A stretch of DNA of 13,838 nucleotides. Source: Novosphingobium sp. (lineage in GTDB: Bacteria > Pseudomonadota > Alphaproteobacteria > Sphingomonadales > Sphingomonadaceae). Position 1 is the stretch's first letter; each line of letters opens with the position of its first letter. The DNA is taken from contig JAJTFU010000037.1 in the NCBI GenBank assembly GCA_021299075.1, positions 1-13,838 on the forward strand, written 5' to 3'. This document shows, in pieces, positions 1-5,999 of this stretch. Made by a program: the position numbers and the translations under genes. A model generated the notes under the pieces. It worked only from the letters and a program-made list of their open reading frames with translations, was not told where the DNA came from and searched no databases.

Positions 1-1812
1 CTGATCGTAAGGCGAATAGGACCGGATCAGCTCGAACGCCGCCTTGTCCTCGATCGGGTTGCCCCATTCGGGCCATTCCCCCGGCGTCAGCGGCAGGGTG
101 GGGTCGAGCATGGTCGCCAGCACGTCAACGAAGGGCACGTGGGCGACGACCGCACCCCACAGGCCGGGATCGGAATTGATCACCGCCCCCATCAGCTCAC
201 CTCCGGCCGAGCCGCCGGAAATGCTGATCTTGCCAGCCTGGGTGAAGCCGCGCGCGATCAGGCCCTTTGCGATGTCAATGAAGTCATTGAAGGTGTTGGT
301 CCGACGCTCCAGCTTGCCAGCCTTATACCAGGCCCGGCCCAGGTCATCGCCGCCGCGGATATGGGCGATGGCATAGGCAAAGCCGCGATCCACCAGGCTC
401 AGCCGCGTGGTCGAAAAGCCCGGGTCGATCGAGATGCCATAGGCGCCATAGCCATAGAGGTGGAGCGGCCCGCCTGCCGCGCGATCCTTGCGATAGACCA
501 CCGAGACCGGGATCTTGGTGCCATCACGCGCGGCAATTTCCAGCCGCTCGGTCGCGTAGAGCGATGCGTCATAGCCCGAGGGGATTTCCTGGACCTTGAG
601 CGTGGTAAGCTTGCGGCTGGCGACATCGTAGTCGAGCACCGAGGCCGGGCTGACCATGCTCTCATAGGACAGCCGCAAGGTGGTGACCGCCCATTCGGGA
701 TTATCGCCCAGGCCCGCCGAGAAGCTCGCCTCCGGGAACTCGATCGGCTCGACCCGTGCCGGATCGTCGTAATAGCGCACCTCGATCCGGTCGAGCCCGC
801 GGACCCGGCCCTCGGTGACGTAAAAATCGCGGAACAAGTCGAACCCGGTCAGGTAAAACTCGTCGGTCCCCGCGATCAGCGTGGTCCATTCCCCCGGCGC
901 GCTGAGCGAGGCAGTCGCGAGACGGAAATTCTCATGCGTGTCGTTGGCGTGGATGAACAGCGTCTCACCGCGCAGGTCGACATCGTACTCCACCCCCGTC
1001 TGGCGCGGCTTGACCAGCAGCGGCGTGGCCAGCGGATCGGCTGCCGGGACCAGCCGGACCTCGCTGGTCTCATGGTCCGAGGTGCCGATGATCAGCCATT
1101 CCTCATTGGCCGAAAGCGAGCACCCGACGCGGAAACCTTCGTCATCCTCGTGGTACAGCTCAACGTCGCTCGCGATCGGCTGGCCCAGCCAGTGCAGCCG
1201 CGCATTGTCGGTGCGCCACTGCTCGTTGGCGAGGGAATAGACCCGGCCCCTGTCACCCGCGACCCAGATCAGGCTGGAGAGCGTCCCCGGGATCTCGTCG
1301 GGCAGGACTTCCCCGGTGGCGATCACCTTGATCCGGGCGGTGAACCGCTCCGAGCCGTTGTCGTCGACCGACCAGGCCAGCAGCTTGCCATTGTTCGACA
1401 CGGCAATCGCGCCGAGCCGGAAATATTCGTGCCCTGCGGCCAGCGCGACCTCGTCGAGGATCAGCTCGTCCGGCCCGCCCGCGACCGGGCGCCGCCACCA
1501 CTTCTTGTATTCGGCCCCTTCCTCGAACTCGATCCAGTAGAGGTAATCGCCGTCTTTCTGCGGAACCGACTTGTCCGCCTCCTTGATCCGCGCCCGCATT
1601 TCCTTGAACAGCGCATCGATCCGGCCTTGCTGGCCCGCCATCCGCGCTTCGAACCAGGCATTCTCGGCCTGGAGATGAGCCAGCACCTCGGCATCCTTGA
1701 CCTCGGGATAGCCGGGATCGCGCAGCCAGGCGTAATCGTCGGTTACCGTGATCCCGTGATGGGTCACGCTGTGCGGCTTCTTTACGGCTTTGGGGGGTGT
1801 GGTCAGACTCAT
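1..1812 (-). CDS. ptrB: Oligopeptidase B (S9A serine peptidase), 3' end cut off by the window
   Basis: Cytosolic prolyl-oligopeptidase-family enzyme that cleaves short peptides after basic residues. Seen: 604 codons run in frame to base 1 with no stop. The N-terminal part (about 1-410) fits the seven-bladed propeller lid. The hydrolase part has YGYGAYG (453-459), the HIRGG block (484-488) and the nucleophile motif GGSAGG with Ser535. GEWPEWGNP (578-586) is typical of oligopeptidase B. The E. coli enzyme has about 686 residues, so roughly 80-90 residues carrying the catalytic Asp and His lie outside the window. The start is well fixed: an in-frame TAG (1822-1824) sits four codons upstream of ATG 1812, although no good ribosome binding site precedes it. 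No signal peptide is visible. It is divergent from the M24 peptidase gene. Odd: two acidic specificity positions appear replaced (Gly465, Pro581; see findings). Confidence 0.95.
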   Translation of the reverse strand, partial: MSLTTPPKAVKKPHSVTHHGITVTDDYAWLRDPGYPEVKDAEVLAHLQAENAWFEARMAGQQGRIDALFKEMRARIKEADKSVPQKDGDYLYWIEFEEGAEYKKWWRRPVAGGPDELILDEVALAAGHEYFRLGAIAVSNNGKLLAWSVDDNGSERFTARIKVIATGEVLPDEIPGTLSSLIWVAGDRGRVYSLANEQWRTDNARLHWLGQPIASDVELYHEDDEGFRVGCSLSANEEWLIIGTSDHETSEVRLVPAADPLATPLLVKPRQTGVEYDVDLRGETLFIHANDTHENFRLATASLSAPGEWTTLIAGTDEFYLTGFDLFRDFYVTEGRVRGLDRIEVRYYDDPARVEPIEFPEASFSAGLGDNPEWAVTTLRLSYESMVSPASVLDYDVASRKLTTLKVQEIPSGYDASLYATERLEIAARDGTKIPVSVVYRKDRAAGGPLHLYGYGAYGISIDPGFSTTRLSLVDRGFAYAIAHIRGGDDLGRAWYKAGKLERRTNTFNDFIDIAKGLIARGFTQAGKISISGGSAGGELMGAVINSDPGLWGAVVAHVPFVDVLATMLDPTLPLTPGEWPEWGNPIEDKAAFELIRSYSPYDQ

Positions 1813-1835
1813 ACACTGGCTCTATGGTGGCGGCA

Positions 1836-1841
1836 GAAGGA
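1836..1841 (+). promoter_or_regulatory. Ribosome binding site choosing the M24 peptidase start
   Basis: GAAGGA lies 9 bases before ATG 1851 and 15 before ATG 1857. It favours 1851 over the in-frame GTG 1797 and ATG 1824, which have no such element at the right distance. The site sits in the 38-base gap between the two divergent peptidase starts. Confidence 0.5.
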
Positions 1842-1850
1842 CTGCAAGCC

Positions 1851-3656
1851 ATGCTGATGAACACCCACGAAGCCCGTCTCGAAGCGCTGCGCAAGGAACT
1901 GAAGGCCTGCGGCCTCGACGGGTTCGTTATCCCGATCTCCGACGAGCACATGAGCGAATATGTCGGCGGCTATGCCCAGCGGCTGGCCTGGCTGACCGGG
2001 TTTGGCGGCTCGGCCGGCACCGCCGCCGTACTGGCAGACCGCGCGGCGATCTTCGTCGACGGGCGCTACACCATCCAGGTCCGCGATCAGGTGGACGAAC
2101 GCCTGTTCGAATACCGTTCGGTCCCGGCCGAGCCGATCCCGGCCTGGCTGGCCGAGCACGCCCCCGCTGGCGCGAAGATCGGGTTCGATCCGTGGCTGCA
2201 TGGCAAGCCGTGGGTTGAAGCCTGCACCAAGGCGCTCGCCGCCAAGGGTGCAAGCATGGTCCCGGTCAGCAGCAATCCGCTCGACGCCGTCTGGGCCGAT
2301 CGCCCGGCCCCCTCCGCCGCCCCGGCGCTGGTCCACCCGACCGAACTGGCCGGCCAGTCGAGCGAGGCCAAGCGCAGCCAGGTGGCCGAATGGCTTGGCG
2401 CCAAGGGCCTGGACGCGGCGGTCATCTCGGCGCTCGATAGCGTCGCCTGGCTGCTCAACATTCGCGGCGCCGATGTCGATCGCACCCCGGTCGCGCTATC
2501 CTTCGTGATTGCCCATGCCGATGGCACGGCCGAGCTGTTCATCGCCGAGGACAAGGTCACGCCGGAACTGCGCGCGCACCTGGGCAATGCCGTCACCATC
2601 GCGCCTTACAGCGCATTCGAGGCGGGCCTCGGCAAGCTGGCGGGCAAGAAGGTCGCGGTCGATCCGGAACGTTCGGTCCATGCCGTCTATTCGGCGCTGG
2701 CCGCGGCCGGGGCAACAGCGGTTGACCTGCTCGATCCGACCATCCTGCCCAAGGCGCAGAAGAACCCGGTCGAGCAGCAGGGCCAGCGCAATGCCCAGGC
2801 CCGCGACGGCGCGGCGATTGCGCGGTTCCTGCACTGGCTCTCGGTCGAAGCGCCCAAGGGCGGCCAGACCGAGCTTTCGGCCGCTGCCCAGCTGCGCGCC
2901 TATCGCGAGGAAACCGGACTGCTGCGCGATCTGTCGTTCGACACGATCTCTGCCGCCGGGCCCCACGCCGCGATCCCGCACTACCGGGTGGACGAGGAAT
3001 CGAACCTCCCGATCGAGCCGAACTCGGTCTTCCTGGTCGATTCCGGCGGGCAATATGCCGATGGCACGACCGACATCACCCGCACCGTCTGGATCGGCCC
3101 GGGCGAACCGCGCCAGGAGCACAAGGACCGCTTCACCCGCGTGCTCAAGGGCCATATCGCGCTTGATCGCGCGGTCTTCCCGCAGGGCACGATCGGCGGC
3201 CAGCTCGATACCCTGGCCCGGCAATACCTGTGGGCGGCGGGCGTCGACTATGCCCACGGCACCGGCCACGGCGTCGGCAGCTTCCTTTCGGTCCACGAAG
3301 GGCCGCAGCGGATTGCCAAGGCCCAGGGCGGCCAGGCCGGCACGGGCCAGGAGCTGCTGGCCGGCATGATCCTCTCGAACGAACCCGGCTATTACAAGGC
3401 CGGCGATTTCGGGATCCGGATCGAGAACCTGGTGCTGGTCGAGCCGCGCCAGATTGAAGGAGCCGAGGGCGATTACCTCGGCTTCGAAACGCTGACCTTC
3501 GCCCCGATCGACCGCACCCTTGTGGACCAGACCCTGCTGACCCGCGACGAAGTGGCCTGGTGGAACGCCTATCACGCCAAGGTCGAGGCGATGCTCGCGC
3601 CGCAGCTTTCGGGCGAGGCGCTGGCCTGGCTCAAGGCAGCCTGCGCCCCCTTGTAA
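1851..3656 (+). CDS. M24B Xaa-Pro aminopeptidase family protein (long form)
   Basis: Metallo-aminopeptidase that removes an N-terminal residue preceding proline; probably cytosolic, as no signal peptide is seen. At 601 residues it matches the long aminopeptidase P form (XPNPEP1-like, about 620) rather than the 440-residue PepP. Expected order: two creatinase-like N-terminal domains (about 1-310), the pita-bread M24 catalytic domain (about 315-535) and a short C-terminal extension. All five metal ligands are visible: Asp397 (VDSGG), Asp408 (TTDITRT), His473 (HGTGHGVG), Glu511 (NEPGYY) and Glu525 (RIENL). His469 and His482 match the accessory histidines. Start ATG 1851 was chosen for its ribosome binding site; ATG 1857 is nearly as good. 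Any promoter must lie inside the first codons of the divergent oligopeptidase B gene. The physiological substrate is not shown by the sequence. Confidence 0.93.
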   Translation: MLMNTHEARLEALRKELKACGLDGFVIPISDEHMSEYVGGYAQRLAWLTGFGGSAGTAAVLADRAAIFVDGRYTIQVRDQVDERLFEYRSVPAEPIPAWLAEHAPAGAKIGFDPWLHGKPWVEACTKALAAKGASMVPVSSNPLDAVWADRPAPSAAPALVHPTELAGQSSEAKRSQVAEWLGAKGLDAAVISALDSVAWLLNIRGADVDRTPVALSFVIAHADGTAELFIAEDKVTPELRAHLGNAVTIAPYSAFEAGLGKLAGKKVAVDPERSVHAVYSALAAAGATAVDLLDPTILPKAQKNPVEQQGQRNAQARDGAAIARFLHWLSVEAPKGGQTELSAAAQLRAYREETGLLRDLSFDTISAAGPHAAIPHYRVDEESNLPIEPNSVFLVDSGGQYADGTTDITRTVWIGPGEPRQEHKDRFTRVLKGHIALDRAVFPQGTIGGQLDTLARQYLWAAGVDYAHGTGHGVGSFLSVHEGPQRIAKAQGGQAGTGQELLAGMILSNEPGYYKAGDFGIRIENLVLVEPRQIEGAEGDYLGFETLTFAPIDRTLVDQTLLTRDEVAWWNAYHAKVEAMLAPQLSGEALAWLKAACAPL

Positions 3657-3678
3657 AGCCATAATGTTCTAGTATTGT
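3651..3678 (+). promoter_or_regulatory. Candidate promoter for the VOC-cupin unit
   Basis: TTGTAA (3651-3656) and TATTGT (3673-3678) are spaced 16 bases and each matches the sigma-70 consensus at 4 of 6 positions. The stretch is AT-rich compared with everything around it and lies about 30 bases before VOC ATG 3708. The -35 element would overlap the stop codon of the M24 gene. TGTTCT occurs twice (3665-3670 and 3676-3681), 11 bases apart, and could be a regulator site or chance. Confidence 0.35.
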
Positions 3679-3692
3679 TCTCCAATCGAATC

Positions 3693-3700
3693 GGAGGGAG
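3693..3700 (+). promoter_or_regulatory. Strong ribosome binding site of the VOC gene
   Basis: GGAGGGAG lies 7 bases before ATG 3708. It is one of the best ribosome binding sites in the window and fixes the VOC start, ruling out an in-frame extension back to 3675. Confidence 0.75.
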
Positions 3701-3707
3701 AATTGCG

Positions 3708-4076
3708 ATGATCGGTTACGTTACTGTGGGTACCAACGACCTGGCCCGCGCCGCCAAGTTCTATGATGCGCTGGCTGCTGAAATGAACACGCCGCGGATG
3801 ATGGAGTTTGAAACCTTCATCGCTTGGGGCACGCCGGGTGGCCCGGCCGGGATTGCGGCAACCAAGCCCTATGACGGACAGGCCGCGACGGTCGGTAATG
3901 GGGTAATGGTGGCGCTCGAAGCCAAGGATAAGGAACAGGTCGACCGGCTCTATGCCATCGCGCTGGCCAATGGCGGGACCGATGAGGGCGCGCCGGGGCC
4001 GCGCGGCGAAGGGTTCTATGCGGGGTACTTCCGCGATCCCGATGGCAACAAGCTCAACGCCTTCGTGATGGGCTGA
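3708..4076 (+). CDS. VOC (glyoxalase/bleomycin resistance-like) family protein
   Basis: A 122-residue single-module vicinal oxygen chelate protein; substrate unknown. Seen: an N-terminal beta strand followed by a TNDLARAAKFYDAL helix start, a middle stretch with VGNGVMVAL, and the closing signature GFYAGYFRDPDGNKLNAF (102-119), the usual VOC ending. The normal metal-ligand positions look non-canonical: the usual first His aligns with Tyr4, and the usual Glu after DPDGN aligns with Asn117. The protein may therefore bind a ligand without a metal, as antibiotic- or toxin-binding members do, or use other residues. VOC modules pair, so a homodimer is expected. The gene has its own ribosome binding site and candidate promoter, and the cupin gene follows 6 bases later. 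Family assignment is firm; a specific function such as glyoxalase I is not supported. Confidence 0.85.
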   Translation: MIGYVTVGTNDLARAAKFYDALAAEMNTPRMMEFETFIAWGTPGGPAGIAATKPYDGQAATVGNGVMVALEAKDKEQVDRLYAIALANGGTDEGAPGPRGEGFYAGYFRDPDGNKLNAFVMG

Positions 4077-4082
4077 GCCAGG

Positions 4083-4478
4083 TTGGCTGGTTGGTCGCTC
4101 GAGCAGCAGCCGATCCACCTCGGCCTGGGGGCGACCGCCGTGCCTCAGCCGGAATTCACCGGCATGGCCTGGTACGAAGACTATGTCGCCCGCCACGCCG
4201 CCGATGGCGCGGAAGGGCGGCTGGTCTCGCTCCACACGTTCCACGAGTCCTGGGACTCGTGGGAAATGCATCCGGCCGGCGCAGAGGTCGTGCTGTGCCT
4301 GTCGGGCAGCATGACGCTCCATCAGGAGCATCCTGACGGGCAGGCCAGCAGCGTCACGATCTCAGCCGGGTGCTATGCGATCAACCCGCCTGGCACCTGG
4401 CACACGGCCGATGTCGAAGGTGCGGCGACCGCGCTGTTCATCACTGCCGGCCTCGGCACCCAGCATCGGCCGCGCTGA
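4083..4478 (+). CDS. Small single-domain cupin protein
   Basis: A 131-residue beta-barrel cupin of unknown substrate. Cupin motif 1 appears as HPAGAEVVLCLSG (63-75), giving His63, Glu68 and Gly75. Motif 2 is nearly perfect as GCYAINPPGTWH (96-107), giving Gly96, Pro102, Gly104 and His107. A mononuclear metal site with His63, Glu68 and His107 is plausible, and sugar-isomerase-like, dioxygenase or regulatory roles are all possible. The start is TTG 4083, because homologues I recall begin with a similar AGWSLE stretch and the only upstream codons are AGG, GCC and the VOC stop TGA in the same frame. There is no good ribosome binding site, so it is probably translated by reinitiation or coupling after the VOC gene. 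ATG 4164 is a later alternative but would lose conserved N-terminal residues. Confidence 0.8.
   Translation: MAGWSLEQQPIHLGLGATAVPQPEFTGMAWYEDYVARHAADGAEGRLVSLHTFHESWDSWEMHPAGAEVVLCLSGSMTLHQEHPDGQASSVTISAGCYAINPPGTWHTADVEGAATALFITAGLGTQHRPR
4241..4262. repeat. Perfect palindrome inside the cupin gene
   Basis: The arms CCACGAGTCC (4241-4250) and GGACTCGTGG (4253-4262) are exact reverse complements with only TG between them. The palindrome spans codons 53-60 (through HESWDSW) of the cupin. Two-fold symmetry of this length suits a dimeric DNA-binding protein or a cruciform, but it may simply come from the repeated Ser-Trp codons. Confidence 0.75.
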
Positions 4479-4485
4479 TCTTGCA

Positions 4486-4501
4486 GGCCCATGAACGGGC
4501 C
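4486..4501 (+). terminator. Weak hairpin after the cupin gene
   Basis: GGCCC and GGGCC pair around a 6-base loop starting 8 bases after the cupin stop; two further GC pairs form if A4485 bulges out. Only TCTT follows, with no real T run, so intrinsic termination is doubtful. It is the only hairpin in the right place to end the VOC-cupin transcript. Confidence 0.25.
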
Positions 4502-4510
4502 GCCGGTCTT

Positions 4511-4529
4511 GCGACAATTGGCGACAATT
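4511..4529 (+). promoter_or_regulatory. Direct repeats, possible response-regulator operator
   Basis: GCGACAATT occurs at 4511-4519 and again at 4521-4529, a 10-base period; a shorter copy GCGACAA follows at 4553-4559, 32 bases on (three helical turns). Head-to-tail repeats at one-turn spacing are the usual form of OmpR/PhoB-family binding sites. A regulator of that family is encoded two genes downstream, so autoregulation is a fair inference; nothing in the sequence proves it. Confidence 0.4.
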
Positions 4530-4549
4530 CTCCAGCAATCGGGCATAAT
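4521..4549 (+). promoter_or_regulatory. Candidate promoter of the EF-hand/two-component unit
   Basis: CATAAT (4544-4549) is a 5 of 6 match to the -10 consensus and is preceded, 17 bases upstream, by GCGACA (4521-4526), a partial -35 match ending in ACA. The weak -35 overlaps the second direct repeat, as expected for an activator-dependent promoter. Transcription would start near 4556, leaving a leader of about 109 bases before ATG 4665. Confidence 0.4.
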
Positions 4550-4557
4550 GCCGCGAC

Positions 4558-4614
4558 AAGGGGGGGCTATTCGGTGCGGATGACGCCGCGGCCGGATCGG
4601 TTCTTCCCCCCCTT
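4558..4614 (+). repeat. G7/C7 inverted repeat in the EF-hand leader
   Basis: AAGGGGGGG (4558-4566) and CCCCCCCTT (4606-4614) are a perfect 9-base inverted repeat enclosing 39 bases, in which GCGG/CCGC (4576-4579 and 4586-4589) can form a small inner hairpin. If transcription starts near 4556, the stem would sit at the very 5' end of the mRNA while leaving the GGAG ribosome binding site at 4651-4654 free. It could stabilise the transcript or act as a regulatory switch. Both homopolymer runs could also slip during replication. Confidence 0.6.
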
Positions 4615-4664
4615 ACCCGCAGGTCCGGCGCGGCGTCGCCCCGAGTGGATGGAGTTTTGAACCG

Positions 4665-5255
4665 ATGACCAAGCACAACCGCACCGCCGCGCTCGCCGCC
4701 CTGGCACTGGCCGCGATCCCCGCCGCCTTGCTGGCGCAATCGGGCCCCGGCCCGCAGGCCAGCGTGACCAAGGCCGACGCCGATGCCCGCGCGGCCGAGA
4801 TGTTTGCGAAGATGGACGTGAACAAGGACGGCAAGCTCGATCAGGCCGATCGCGCCGCCCATCAGAGTGAGCGCTTTGCCCAGATCGATACCAACAAGGA
4901 TGGCCAGCTTTCACGCGAGGAATTCGCCGCTGGCCGCCCCAAGCGTGACGGCATGGGTGAAGGACGTGGCGAAGGACGTGGCGAAGGCCGCCAGGGGCCC
5001 GGCAAGATGGGCCGTCACGGTGGCGGCATGGGTGGTCCGGGCGGCATGATGGCCCGCATGGCCGATGCCAACAAGGATGGCGCGGTCTCGCGCGACGAGT
5101 TCCTGGCCGCCCATGGCAAGCGCTTCGCGATGATGGACGCCAACAAGGATGGCACCGTCTCCGCCGAGGAACGCCAGGGTGCCCGCGCCAAGATGCGCGA
5201 GCATATGCGCGCGATGCGCGGTACGGGTGACAAAGCCGGTCACGAAGGTCACTGA
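4665..5255 (+). CDS. Secreted protein with four EF-hand loops
   Basis: A 196-residue exported calcium-binding-type protein. A Sec signal peptide is clear: KHNR, a hydrophobic Ala/Leu core, and probable cleavage near Ala24-Gln25. Four canonical 12-residue EF-hand loops follow at 51-62, 75-86, 134-145 and 158-169; each begins DxNKDG and ends in Asp or Glu, arranged as two pairs. Between the pairs lies a Gly/Arg/Met-rich linker (95-131) containing EGRG repeats and GGGMGGPGGMM. The tail is rich in His and Met (HEGH at the C-terminus), so binding of other metals is possible. The start is supported by GGAG 10 bases upstream. It is the first gene of a unit with a response regulator 8 bases downstream and a kinase, suggesting a periplasmic Ca2+ or metal buffer or co-sensor, or an output of that system. 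The EF-hand call is firm; the sensing role is inference. Confidence 0.9.
   Translation: MTKHNRTAALAALALAAIPAALLAQSGPGPQASVTKADADARAAEMFAKMDVNKDGKLDQADRAAHQSERFAQIDTNKDGQLSREEFAAGRPKRDGMGEGRGEGRGEGRQGPGKMGRHGGGMGGPGGMMARMADANKDGAVSRDEFLAAHGKRFAMMDANKDGTVSAEERQGARAKMREHMRAMRGTGDKAGHEGH
4959..4982 (+). repeat. 12-base tandem repeat in the EF-hand linker
   Basis: GAAGGACGTGGC occurs twice in tandem, followed by a degenerate third unit (4983-4994). It encodes EGRG-EGRG-EGRQ in the linker between the EF-hand pairs. Being in frame, copy-number changes would lengthen or shorten the linker without breaking the gene. Confidence 0.8.
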
Positions 5256-5263
5256 TCACACCG

Positions 5264-5995
5264 ATGGATCCCGCATCCGCCACCCGCCTGCTGCTGGTCG
5301 ATGACGAGCCAGACCTGCGCGAACCCCTGGCCGAGTATCTCTCGCGCCAGGGGTTTGCCGTAACCGAGGCTGCCAGCGCGGCCGAGGCGCGCAGCCGGCT
5401 GCGCGAGGCCCTGCCCGATCTCGTCCTGCTCGACATCATGATGCCGGGCGAGGACGGCCTTTCGCTCTGCCGCCATATCGGCGAGGCGCTGTCGGTGCCG
5501 GTGATCCTGCTGACCGCCAAGGGCGAGGCGACCGACCGGATCGTCGGCCTCGAGATCGGTGCCGACGATTACGTGGTCAAACCCTTCGAGCCGCGCGAGC
5601 TGGTCGCCCGGATCCGCTCGGTCTTGCGCCGCGCCGCCAAGGGTACGCCCGCCCCCGCCGAAGACGAGCTGTTCGAATTCGAAGGCTGGCGGCTCGATCC
5701 GCTGAAGCGGCGGCTGACCGCGCCGGACGGCGCCATGGTATCGATCTCCTCGGTCGAGTTCCGGCTGTTGCTCGCCTTCCTCGAACACCCGCGCCAGGTG
5801 CTTGATCGCGACCGGCTGCTCGACCTGGTTCAGGGCCGCGAAGCGCACCTGTTCGACCGCGCGGTTGACAACCAGGTCAGCCGCCTGCGCCGCAAGATCG
5901 AGGCTGACAGTCGCAACCCGACGCTGATCCAGACGGTCTGGGGCGGGGGCTACATGCTCGCCGCCGAAGTCCGCCGCGTGCGGATCGGGAACTGA
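5264..5995 (+). CDS. OmpR/PhoB-family response regulator
   Basis: A 243-residue DNA-binding response regulator. The receiver domain (about 8-120) has acidic Asp13 and Asp14, phospho-acceptor Asp57 in LLDIMMPG, Thr84 in LLTAKG and Lys106 in VVKPFEP, so it looks fully phosphorylatable. A short linker (about 122-135) leads to a winged-helix output domain (about 136-236) ending in the usual WGGGYML turn (226-232). Length and order match the family. It starts 8 bases after the EF-hand stop and ends 4 bases before the kinase GTG, so the three genes are very probably co-transcribed and the kinase is its cognate partner. The nearest upstream ribosome-binding-like element, GAAGG, is rather distant (15 bases), hinting at coupled translation. 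The direct repeats at 4511-4529 are a candidate target. The stimulus is not evident. Confidence 0.95.
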   Translation: MDPASATRLLLVDDEPDLREPLAEYLSRQGFAVTEAASAAEARSRLREALPDLVLLDIMMPGEDGLSLCRHIGEALSVPVILLTAKGEATDRIVGLEIGADDYVVKPFEPRELVARIRSVLRRAAKGTPAPAEDELFEFEGWRLDPLKRRLTAPDGAMVSISSVEFRLLLAFLEHPRQVLDRDRLLDLVQGREAHLFDRAVDNQVSRLRRKIEADSRNPTLIQTVWGGGYMLAAEVRRVRIGN

Positions 5996-5999
5996 GATC

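Noticed and set aside
1797..1850. 18-residue N-terminal extension of the M24 peptidase from GTG 1797
   Set aside because: It has no ribosome binding site at the right distance and runs into the divergent oligopeptidase B start; GAAGGA at 1836 favours ATG 1851.
139..1857. 572-residue open frame on the plus strand opposite oligopeptidase B
   Set aside because: It is a shadow of the GC-rich minus-strand gene. It has no recognisable domain and is Arg/Asp/Pro-biased, while the opposite strand encodes a clear S9A peptidase.
2496..3662. 388-residue minus-strand frame opposite the M24 peptidase
   Set aside because: It lies antisense to a gene with all metal ligands in place and shows no domain or signal; GC-driven absence of stop codons explains it.
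4558..4614. Known riboswitch or attenuator in the EF-hand leader
   Set aside because: No match to a riboswitch class I know, no leader peptide with codon runs, and no terminator T tract; kept only as an unexplained inverted repeat.
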